DNA of 64,000 nt, taken from NCBI GenBank assembly GCA_002205965.3, contig NADL03000683.1, positions 1,550,001 through 1,614,000 of the forward strand, written 5' to 3'. Below, one piece after another: positions 23,746-34,177 of this stretch. The notes under the pieces are model-generated. The model made no database searches. It saw nothing but the letters and a program-made list of their open reading frames with translations, and was not told the origin of the DNA. Source of the DNA: Kappaphycus alvarezii (Eukaryota > Rhodophyta > Florideophyceae > Gigartinales > Solieriaceae). Each line of letters starts with the position of its first letter. The stretch's first letter is position 1. The translations under genes were made by a program, and so were the position numbers.

Positions 23746-24903
23746 CCATTTCGAGCCACTACTGTTTTGTTCATGAGTAACAACTGTGTTTTCATCGGTT
23801 CCCAATCGTCTGAGAGTCCCCACGCATATCAGGCACAGGCTAGACCTATCGGTGATGCTGCAGTACCTAAAAGGGCGCGTGGGAGCGCCAAGGCTTGAGA
23901 GCACCTAAAAAGCCGGCAAACAGACTGGTATTGCAAAGATTATGGCTGGTGACGACTCGCGGATCAAAGGGCGGCCGTTTCAGAACGGTGCATTTTTTGC
24001 ATTAAGCAATGCCAAAAATGACATTTCATCAATGTTATCTGTGAGCATAGACTCTCATTTTTCGAGAAGCTACAATAACCCGTCAGTTTCTTCATGCGTA
24101 CAGCCACCATCATCAGCAGTAGAAATCAAAGATTTAAATAGGCGTACCTCCTCAGTATCTTCAACTGTATATTTCTCATTGCTTTAATCATGTGAGTAAC
24201 CTTCAGATGTTTCACCCTTAAATCCTAAATTTGGCCCTATCGCATGTATCGCGAATCCGCATTCATCTTCATCACTTCTTGTATCTCTTTCTTGAGCTGC
24301 ACATATTTACGCAAAGCGGTAATGAGTCTGCGGAAAGAATAGTTCGAGAGCCTGAGGATATCTGCCTATTTGGGTCTCTGACATCTAATAACTTTTACGG
24401 GTTTCTTTATTGAAAATTCACGACTGCTGTTTGTTGCAGTGGCGTAGACAGGCGTAAAGAGCTCCTCGGGCTTTTTGAAAGTTTAAGGATTCTTGAGTAA
24501 GTCATTTGGTACTATGCAAGGGAAAAATGACCTGAGACAAAGTGAAAACGTCAAGCCGTCGGGTAGCTAGCTTTGAGCCTCGGGATCATAGCGGCGAGGA
24601 AGGATGGAGAGTAGGGTGACACTGGTGGCGATGAATAAAAATGGAGAACGAGTATTTACTGAGACCGGGATGAGATTTTGATTGTTGAAATGCTTGTGCG
24701 CGTTCCTGTAGCATACTAAAGTTAAAGCTGAATACCGATGCTATATTCCGGCTTTACTGGCTGAGATTCTTGTAGAAATGAGAAAGTTCCACTACTGCCC
24801 GTGAAATCGCACCCCTTTTATCTTTACCAAGTACTAGTCATCTCGCTCAGTTCGAAAAACATCAAGGTTGTCTTGAAGTTTTTCGAAAGGATGAGAGGGC
24901 GAA
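23746..24903. other. Intergenic, nothing recognised
   Basis: No domain seen; short open frames only. Confidence 0.3.
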
Positions 24904-25543
24904 TGTCGATTAAGCACGTGGGCTCGATGACAGTAATTATTATGGCTACCGTCGGCCGCCGTAGTTGTATTAATTAATCGTGAGTTGCTGCTTTTCTGAG
25001 TCTAATGGTAGCAAGGTTCATCGTCATTATCCGCTCTTTCTGGAAAAGCTGAGCCGCGCCGGACGTTCAGCCCTTGCCCTCGCCCATCCCTCCCCCCTCT
25101 CCCCCTCCCCGGACGTTCATTCTGGGCTTTGATGAGTGCTAGTGGTGCTAAGTAGTGGATTCACACCACAATATCGAATGTCGATAGCCGTCCGTGTATC
25201 TCAAGATTGGTGAGTACAAGCATTAACTTATCAGACTAAAGCGCCATCCCACTCGCGTAGAAACGGCGAAGCCGGTCCTTTGCGTGCAAATTTGTGGGTT
25301 TTATTCACTACCGAGCACTACTAGAACTCATCGCAGCTCATACTGAACTTCCGCGAGAGGAGGAAAGGGCCTGGGTTGAACGTCCTGGGCGGCTCGGCTT
25401 TCCAAGAAAAAACGGATAAAAGCGATGAGCCTTGCTATCCAATAGACTCAGAAAAGCAGCAACTCAAGATTAAATACTACAACTACGGCGGCCGACGGTA
25501 GCCATACTAATTGCTGTCATCGAGACCACATGCTCAATCGACA
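24904..25543. repeat. Foldback (long inverted repeat) element
   Basis: Arms of about 250 bp (24904-25157 and 25292-25543) pair as inverted repeats around a ~135-bp spacer. Shared blocks include TGTCGATT.AGCA, ATGGCTACCGTCGGCCGCCG, GAGTTGCTGCTTTTCTGAGT, TAGCAAGG.TCATCG, GGACGTTCA and GATGAGT.CTAGT. The outer ~110 bp is best conserved. No coding potential, so a foldback or large MITE-type element. No clear target duplication found. Confidence 0.82.
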
Positions 25544-26829
25544 GTTCTATGGTGATACATTCATAAGGGGCAGGACTCGAAACTCTCACTCGAGAGTCGA
25601 AGCCAGAGACAGGCAGAAAGGGAAAACAATCGAAACTATCCTTTACAACACTCTCTCGTCAGGTTGTGGAAAGGTGCGCAATACCGGTTGTCGGTGCTTT
25701 TGCTGGAGTATCTACATTACGGAATCAGTCCTGTGAACTACTGTTGAGAGTGCAACTGAGAGGGGTGTATAGTATCTTTCATTGCCCACTACTGTGCAGG
25801 AATCCCTTAAGGGGAACATTTGGCGGCCTGAAACAAAATCAGAGGCCGAACATGTAGTCGTTAGATCGACAAAGTCAATTACTTCTCGTTCCTTATACCT
25901 TAGTCCTCTTATGATCAGCTGTCTAGAACCTCTTCGTCCAGAGTGGGTTCCTTGGCTCCAGATCAGCGCTGTATAACGCTGCTGAACTCACACCGTGGAA
26001 ACCCTGTGCTTACCGTGGGTCTTGGGGGTTTGAGTATCAACGGCGCACCTCATTTTGACGTATCGTCACAATGTGTGGCCAGATATCCGTAAACGACTCA
26101 GTAAACGTCAGTCGCAACTTCAAACATCTAGAATATTGGCATATTGAAAACAAGTGCTACCCAAAAACTTTATCAACTGGAAAATCAAGAGTACATGCAT
26201 AGACTGGTGTCTAGTTTCGCAGCTATCGAAATAAATCTTACAGGTATATCCGTGTGACTATCACGCATTTAACTTGCCCAAATAAACCGAATATGCGCTC
26301 GTTTGTTTACTATTTATCACAGAAAATTACTTTGAATTTTCCATTCTGTTTCAGTACCTGTTAAAAACAAAGGCCATTTCACTTTAAATATTCGGTCTTA
26401 CTCGTGCAGTACATCTGTTTATATAAGTAATTAACAAAATGAATTGGAGATCCCCTGTCACGAAAACCATGGCCAAGGAAATCTGTTGACACTTACAGCC
26501 TCAGCGCTCGTTCATCGCTCTCAACAGCTTCGTTGAGCACCATGACTAATTTACAGATTGAAATCATCGCCACCATCCGTATTCTCAAAAATGGCGAGTA
26601 ACAGGTCGGGTTAGCTTGATAATAGCTGTTTCTGGACTTTTCTCGCCCTCATCAATCTTTATTCAAGAAATTCGTAGTTTGCCTGTGCTCTTTTCGGAAC
26701 TTCGGAATTTCTTGGACCGAAAAGGCGCAAATCTGGCTCAAGATCCGTCAAAAAAAATCATGGTGACCTTGACAACTAACTTTATGAAGACTTCGAGTAA
26801 AAGGAAGCCGCAATTGGGATTTAAAGGGG
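25544..26829. other. Unassigned sequence upstream of copia relic 3
   Basis: No conserved domain; the end may include the lost 5' part of the copia element. Confidence 0.3.
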
Positions 26830-27900
26830 GTGGTTTATGCAGGAAGAAGAAATCCAACAAAACGAGGAAATTGACACCACCAATGGCCTTAGCCAACCCA
26901 TGTAGGCCAACAACACAAGCTCAGAGAAACCAGCCCATAACTTTTCCATTCGTTTACGTGATAACGAAAGGAAGTTTTCAGGAGACATAGGAGAATTTTG
27001 GCAGAAATTTATTGATGAGAACCGGCAGATAGGACATGACTACAATCTGAGCCCGACGCAGAAGCTACAGTTTCTACAAAATCCACCCCGCGGTGACGCA
27101 AAGAGGTTTTTCCTCAACGCAGTGGTACGCTCGGACCTATCACCCGCAGCCGACCAGATTGAACTTGAGTAAAACTCGCCAGTGAGACAAAATGAGGTGA
27201 AGCACAACCTCAGGTCTCCTCACATTGGTAAATTTATCAGTGATGGAATAGAAACGGTGGTTACACTTGAACGATTCTATAGAATATCATCAAGCCATCG
27301 CGAAAAGCCCCCATTACGCAAAGAGTAGACCTGCACAAAGTTGATTATCTCTCTCCCGCTGTAGCCAGATAGCATTGGGCAACGAAGCCACTGACAAGAG
27401 TGGCTACTAATATTTTGAACTTTCAGCAGCTCTAGAGAGAGATAGAGGCCCAATATTCAGCTCAATAAAGGAGCAAAAATCATTCGCTTGAAGAATGGGA
27501 TAGTTGGGAGGAATCACTCTGTGAAAGTGGAACGAAACGGCTATATTACTGGTATCCTATTCAAAGAAGAACAAATAGAGCTTATTTCAGCGGTTAAGGT
27601 CGCTATACTCGCAGACCTTCTTTAGTGACTTGAAGGAGAGCTTAGAAAGCAAAGGAAACCAACTTCATTCGATCCTCTCGCTATCGAATGATTCTTTAAC
27701 TGCGGTGAGAAGTCCAATCTTTTGAGATTAAAACGTCCAGTGAACGTAGCTAGAGCTGCAGCTAAAAGAATTAAAACACGGCGAAAAGAAGAACTCGAGT
27801 ACCAAACACAACGTACACCACGTTTTGGCGGAACTATGCTATCAATTCGACAGTGGTATCACTTATATCTCGGCTGATAATGACGGAGAACAGGAGAAAA
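26830..27900 (+). pseudogene. Ty1/copia relic 3, gag region
   Basis: A frame across 26930-27170 reads RKFSGDIGEFWQKFIDENRQ, YNLSPTQKLQFLQN and RGDAKRFFLNAVV, then NSPVRQNEVKHNLRS after a stop. This resembles gag proteins of copia-type elements, with an N-terminal helical region. The frame decays after 27300. The integrase downstream at 28.7 kb, in the same strand and order, supports one element. Confidence 0.6.
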
Positions 27901-28693
27901 CACCTGATAAAGATGTATTTGAAACCCTTTTTATTCAGTGGAAATCAAAATCAACCAATTGAGCATAAGTTCATGTTCCCTGTAAGAAGCATCTTCTGTT
28001 GAAATTACGAACCTTGCAAATGTATGCAAAGTTTCTCCTTCACTAAAAGAAGTTTCAAATGAAGGATTAGACACTGCTGAGGTTTTCATCTCCACAGTGT
28101 TTGAGGAGGCGGACTCAGATATTGAGCTTTTCATAGCTGAAGCAGAACAAACTGTCTCCTTCCGCGGAGCCTGTGTCCATTCTGGAGCAAATAATTTAGT
28201 TATTGGTCTTAGACAGGCCAATGTATATTTTCATTTCCATATATATACCTTTTTCTCCCGGAGACATTGTCGGTCATAGTTTTGCAAATTTGGTAACAAG
28301 AAGTTCAGGAATTGCTTTTTTCAAAATTTGCATCTCTGTAAATGATGACTGCACCTTTCTTTTGGAGAAAAATTTATTGCCTTTTATGTGCCACTACTGC
28401 TTGGTCTTGAATATTTGGATAACTACCAGGTGACTACGTAATTTCACGTGACAAAATCGTCCTCAACAGTAGAGAATAGGAAATTGGATTAACACACCAA
28501 CACGGACATTTATTTATTATCTGGGATGTCGATAAGGAAATAATGATTCTGTGGAGGAACCACGCAGAGTACATTGAAATTTATATCATCCATAATCTCA
28601 TAGTTTGTCCAATATTCTCCGCCATGCAAAAACCTGAGGAGTTTTCACAGGAGACCTTAAGAAAGAGCGGGACATTGAATCTTCCTGCGACCT

Positions 28694-29295
28694 ATGTCAG
28701 CGTCTGAACAACAGAAAAATAGATTCAGAGTCACCTTGCCTAGCCATGAAATTGTATTTAACAGGACTTTAAGCTGCGACCCGCTTACGATTGAGGGTGA
28801 TACTATCTTTCAAATTGTAGACAAGTACACCAGGTTCAATGCTGCGGGCTTACTTTCAAATGAGACTACGGATGAGGTATGGGGGATGTACCTTAGCATC
28901 TGGTCAAATCGGCATGTTTCTCATCCTCTTGAACTTCAAACATATGGAGGCCCTCAGTTCCAAGCGTTGCGCTTTAAGAATAGCTGCCAACTTGCTGTTA
29001 TCAAGATGAAATTAGCAGGGATCGAAAGCCATAATCTTCTTGGTGTAGGGAAACGGTATCATACTTATCTGCGAAAGATCTACCGCAAAATAAAGCAGAA
29101 CATCCTGAGGTGAGTAAACATACAGAATTGGAGACTTCTTTGAAAGCACTCAATGATACCGTCGGATCAAATGGTTTAGTACTGACAATATTGGTATTTT
29201 TCGTTATCCCTCGCACTTCATTATTGCCAACTGAACTACCAACCCAAGTAGAGAGAATGAATGAAAGCTATAGATTATGCTTGATGGAAATGTAG
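28694..29295 (+). pseudogene. Ty1/copia relic 3, integrase core
   Basis: Integrase catalytic-core resemblance: FRVTLPSHEIVFNRTLSCD, EGDTIFQIVDKYTRFNAAG (first acidic region and DKxTxF), TTDEVWGMYLSIWSNRHVSH, LELQTYGGPQFQALRF, where the family's T-D-x-G-P-Q-F has Tyr for Asp, and IKMKLAGIESHNLLGVGKRY with the Glu. A stop at 29111 and one shift separate it from LETSLKALNDTVGSNGLV and LPTQVERMNES. The loss of the second catalytic Asp and the stop mark it as inactive. No RT downstream was recognised. Confidence 0.75.
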
Positions 29296-32040
29296 CCCAT
29301 GATTGCAAAAATAAGGGTGAAGAAAGATTTTAAGAACAAGCTGCCACAAGCAATAAGGCTGAAATCCGTATAAGTGATGATATGCTGGTTTGTAGGGATG
29401 ATTATTCTGTTTGGATAGGTCCATATCTTGTCCGTGACCTCACACGCAAGTAGAGGCCGGACACGGTCACACGGACAGTAAGAGACACACACTGGTTGCT
29501 TTGCGAGCGATATATATGCCAAGAAGGAGCTCACAATATCTAAATCATCGATCAAAAGTGTACATTGGTTTATTCCCTAAAAATTGCCCAACTCTCTATA
29601 TCTGCCTTATTATTCATGTGTCATTAACGTATACCAAGAAAGATATCATCAATTCGGCAAACTTATCTAGAGGAAGCTTTCATATCCTTTCATTCCCATG
29701 AAGCTCATTCACTTCAGTTTATTGGTGAATAAAATTGAACATTGTTATTTACCTTTTAAAGACTGCAACGGGCCTTGCAGAGGCGGTTCATGCAACCATT
29801 TTGTATATCTACTTCAATCCTATCTATTGGTTTAGTAAATACATATTTCTGTCTTCCAAGCGACTATGCGGACATTCATTTTTACGTCAGCATAATTTAG
29901 AATATCTCCGTCCAAATGAATTGTAAACTGAGACGAATAGTATAAAATGTAACAATTGAGCATACCCATCATTTACCTGGCCTTCCATAATTCTGCAGTA
30001 AACAAGAAGGGCCTCGTACTTGTTGATATAGCTGCCTGCTTTTACTTTTACCGAAAAAATTTGTCTTGTTGAGAAGTTTATCACCACTCCACAGATTTTC
30101 AAGGTCTAATTTCCTCAAATCTGTTATGCCCTGCAATTTTTTTTGGCAAACTATTCCACCCAGAACCTCCGCTTCGGTAATTTGAAGTTTTTTACGTACG
30201 ATTCACAAATATAGCCGATTCAAAACTCTCGAAAATCTGTCCATTCTTACTGTCGAAAATTTTTTCAGTACATATTTCAAAAGGGTAGTATGTTAGGATT
30301 TCATTTATTCCTGAATCGGAAGGCTTCTTTTGTTGCGCTACTTTTTCTTCCTTCACACAATACCATCACCACCAAACTGATCATCATTCGGGTGTAAATT
30401 TCATCTTTTTGGGTTAATTTGCTCCAGAGCAGTGAACCTTCTTATATTGACTAAAAGTATCCTACAGAGTACGCGTTCGAATTTCATCCTTTTTACCCTA
30501 TTTGCTAGCTTGCGAAATTTTTCCATCAGATGTTACGTTTGTTGAACTGAAAATCCCTTCGTTATCAATATCGCATACTAAGTAGTCCATATGCGCCGTG
30601 CGTAGTCTCAGATGACCCATCCTAGCTGTTCTAAAAAAGTTCCACATTTTTTACTGCCATTTTAGTATCCAATTTTTACGACCGAAGGGGCGTATAACAC
30701 GTGCGTCTAGCTTGGACGTGTACTTGTGGTTAACTTTTTGCGGGTTATTCAGCGATAGCAGGCATCATCGGCTGTAAGGGGTTCTTTCTTGACTCTTACC
30801 TAGTAAAAAGTTGTAAATAGATATTCCTCTGCAATCTTGGGCCCGAATAACCTCCCTCGGCTTATTTTTACCTATATGTAAAGAAGAAAGTTTTCATCTA
30901 AAGGTTCCTATTTTGATATTTTACCGTTTTGGGAAAACTTCCGATCATCTCCTCCCGAGGAACTTTACGGAGGTTTTATTGTCATTTTCATCTACTTACA
31001 GGCTCCAATACAAGCGCCTAACATGACGCCAGATATAAGAAGCTTTTTTTGTGTGTTACCATAGTTTCCGATAATTGTTCGGGGGTGTTGTGCACGGGTC
31101 AATATAGAGATGATTTCTGCGCTTACAGAAATAACACGGTCTCAAGCAGCTGGGACCTCCAGAGAACTACAAAGTCTTATGCTTAACATAGACGAGGAAG
31201 ACAGATCGACTAGGAATAGATAAAAACGGGCGAGATGCTTTAGTTTTTAAAGTTACTTTTCAAGATTTGTAAAATGTACTCAGTAGATGCCAATTGTACT
31301 CAACTAAGGATACCTGTCGAAAAGACACTAGAATCCGGAAACACTCGGCAACCATACTAGTACCTCTGGAATTTTTAAAGGCTGTAGCCGTTTTTGCCTT
31401 CAAAGGTTTCTGTAGTGGTATTTTACTCCTTCTCTTCTACATGGTGCGTAACGCGCTCCTCCTGCTCGGCGACACGGATCTGAACAAGTTGATGGCGCCA
31501 AACTTCGGTCAGACGTCCGGATAGTGGGTGACGCTCTCCTGCTAAGTGATACTGGTCCGTCCCCACATGTCCAGTGGCATTTTTTCCCTTGCTTTTGATA
31601 CACTTGATGCTCTTTCTACCTGTTCGCGACAAGTTGTCGACAACTGTGCCAAAAATAACGTTTTTTGGTCCGCGCGTCAATTTAATCATGCGAGGGATCA
31701 AATACGTACAGCAGCGCCCCAGTTGTGCTATCTCGTCGAGTATTGGTTCTGCTCTCTATGCTCGCATGCCGCTTAACGGCGGGGTCTTTCTCAACATGTG
31801 TGACCCGTAATTGACCAACCCCAACCAAAGAAATGCGCATAATGTCATCTTCTGCAAGTATGGGAATTGGCCCAGCTGTTGCCGTGTTGAGTCTTTTTAG
31901 ACGACAGATTCGAAGCTAAAACTGTGGATCTCTCTCGTTCCAGTATATTTCATTCTGCAGTACGACCACCTGGCGCTCAGTGATAAAAAAGTCTAAAATA
32001 AAGTCTCTTCCGTCCTAAGTCGCTTACGGTATCACCATTC
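29296..32040. other. AT-rich decayed stretch
   Basis: Frames just after 29295 may be the decayed tail of copia relic 3. From 30 to 31.3 kb I see nothing. Overlapping frames at 31.4-31.8 kb on both strands match no family I know. Confidence 0.3.
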
Positions 32041-32415
32041 GCAGCCTCATGGCCCGATCCTTCCTCGAACAACCTGCATTGGCATCCTGCGGGGCAGCTA
32101 AATCGGCCTAGGTCTACAAGCAGAAGACCTTCTAAATCTCAGTGAGAGCTGCGTTTAACCTGACCTCTGATGCAACTTTTCCCAAGCTCGGTTTTCATTT
32201 GTTCCGCTCGCTTTCGACTCCCTCGCCGCTCCCTGTAAGTCAACCTCCGGAGTGATTGAGACCCATACGAAATTGATATCCCGATGACTGTTCTGTACAC
32301 CAGCGGAGGCCCTTGACCACCTGCAGCAACGAATCTCGTCGCCCATATGGTCTATCATTGCAACATCGTTTCTAGCGAGTACTTCAAAGTTGGGCAGCGA
32401 CGAACTTCAACTCTC
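32041..32415 (+). pseudogene. Non-LTR retrotransposon 3' fragment, subfamily A
   Basis: Nucleotide-level match to the complement of 43.64-44.03 kb. It encodes, with breaks, the C-terminal end of the endonuclease domain: SDATFPKLGFH and a remnant of the FVPLAFDSL signature. It lies in opposite orientation to, and only ~70 bp from, the subfamily B fragment that follows. Confidence 0.7.
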
Positions 32416-32483
32416 TTAGCTTACACTGTCAGATAGAGCTTGTATACCCCTTTGTAAATCATGAAGTAAAGATGAGAAGTTTA

Positions 32484-33570
32484 ATGCATTCAGTAATTGC
32501 TGGGGGCTGCACACGTCCTAACTTGAGGTCGAAACGTGAAATTCGGCGTGTATGGTGGAGTCAGTTGAGGGAGCGGGGAGGCGTCGGGCGAGATTGCGTG
32601 CCAGAGTTGTAACCTTATCGGGCCACCACTTCAGCAGCGCCACCGGCAACCTGGGTCCCCTTGGTGAGAACTGCGGCCTTGAGCGGGCGAGACGACTGTG
32701 ATGTCACACGCAATGGGGCGCAACGCTGTGCCTTCGGGGGTTTAGGGGGGCTGTACTAGGATATCGGCGTGCCGGAGCTCAGTTCCCGGGAAGAGGAGCG
32801 GAACCTCGTGCCGAGTATCCAGACCCGCGGCGCGGGTAACGTGTGTCGCAAACGCATAAAAGAGCGAGTCATAGCGGTGACGACGGCCCAAACCAGGGCA
32901 GCAGAGGTTGGCGGCGTTGATTCCGAGGGGTCCAAGGTGCTGTCCACAGTGGGTGGCAGTTAATTGAAGGGCATCGAGTCATCGTACACTGGCAGTCCGA
33001 GGTGACGACGGAGCATGGTCTGCCAGTGTGTTGTGTGCACCTTTGTCGCTGCCTAGGTGGGTGAAGAGAAAGGCCGAGCGGGACAGCGGCGGAACGCTAA
33101 GCTACGGATGCGATGGCGGACGTCGGCGTCGCTGTGAGCGGTCGAGTTTGGGGCGGTCGCCCAGGCTTCGTCGTGCCAGTGAACTCTTGCCAGCGCCTCT
33201 TGCTGCACCCGTTTGAGAAGGGTTAGAGTGTAGGTAGCTGAAGCAGGTAGAGTGGGAGGGTCAAGGGTCGAAAGGTCGAAAAGCCCAGGGATGTACGGGG
33301 CGAAACGGCGGAGCGAATCCCCAGCCTGGCGTAGGAGGAAAGACCGGTCGCCGCGGAAACGGCCAGCAGATAGTGCACGAGCACGCGGCGTGACGTATGC
33401 GGAAGTCCGCTGCCGTGCGGGCGCTGCATCAATGATGCTGGCGGAGGCTGCGCCATGTAGGGACGAGGCGATGCTTTCGAAGCCTTGGCCGCCGTGGTGC
33501 ATGGGGAGACAGACTTGGTCTCAGACTTGGTCCGTAAGTGCGATGCCATGTAACTTTTCATACCCTAGTG
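32484..33570 (-). pseudogene. Non-LTR retrotransposon fragment, subfamily B, internally deleted
   Basis: On the minus strand 33502-33053 encodes the region after the RT thumb (HGGQGFESIASSLHGAASAS, then HSDADVRHRIRSLAFRR). Next come decayed zinc-finger/endonuclease sequences, then a 3' tail GAAGTTTAATGC..TCAGTA.. shared with the 42.5-kb copy. Relative to that copy, about 240 bp coding the FDSLGAPSP end are missing, with the join near 32524. Confidence 0.68.
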
Positions 33571-34177
33571 TGCGTTAGGTGCAAAAAAGCGCACTTTATA
33601 GTAATTTGTAGATGTGACCGTTACAACGTTATAGCCGATAAACGGCCCCTCGAGTCCATTGGAAGGGCAAGTTGTAACCGTTATCAGCTTTGAAAGGCTT
33701 ACATAAATACAATTTAATGGGCATAATCGGATCCAGGATCCTTTCCGGCGTCGTCTGGATTTTGAAATGCGAAGATCCGATCAAAATTGACTGCACAAAC
33801 TCACCTATTGCGCATGACTTCCCTTATGCCAACCGCAAGACAAGTTCAACCTCCTTGTTCGACTTTAACCCCATCTAATCAAGCAACAGGTTTTTCAGGC
33901 GATGCTTTTGTATTTAATCCAACGCATAGGGACAAGGCTTAGCTACAGGGGGGCCTCTGTGTGCGGTAGCGTCAGGTGCAGCAGTTATATCTAACGAGGA
34001 GGAAAGAGTTGAAGGTCCGGTTTTTCTCGAAGAGAGCGTGGTAGGGGAAGGGGAGGTACTGTTGGGAGGGGTCGTGGTAGGGAGAGAGGAAGAGGATGCG
34101 GTAGAGGGAGGTCTACAAGACCTGTCGAAGATGCTAGTGCCGGTTGGACTCAAAGTGATTCGAAGATTGACAAGATA
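33571..34177. other. Unassigned; low-complexity Ser/Thr/Pro frame on minus strand
   Basis: A minus frame at 33914-34225 is rich in Ser, Thr and Pro from purine-rich sequence and is probably not a gene. Confidence 0.3.
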
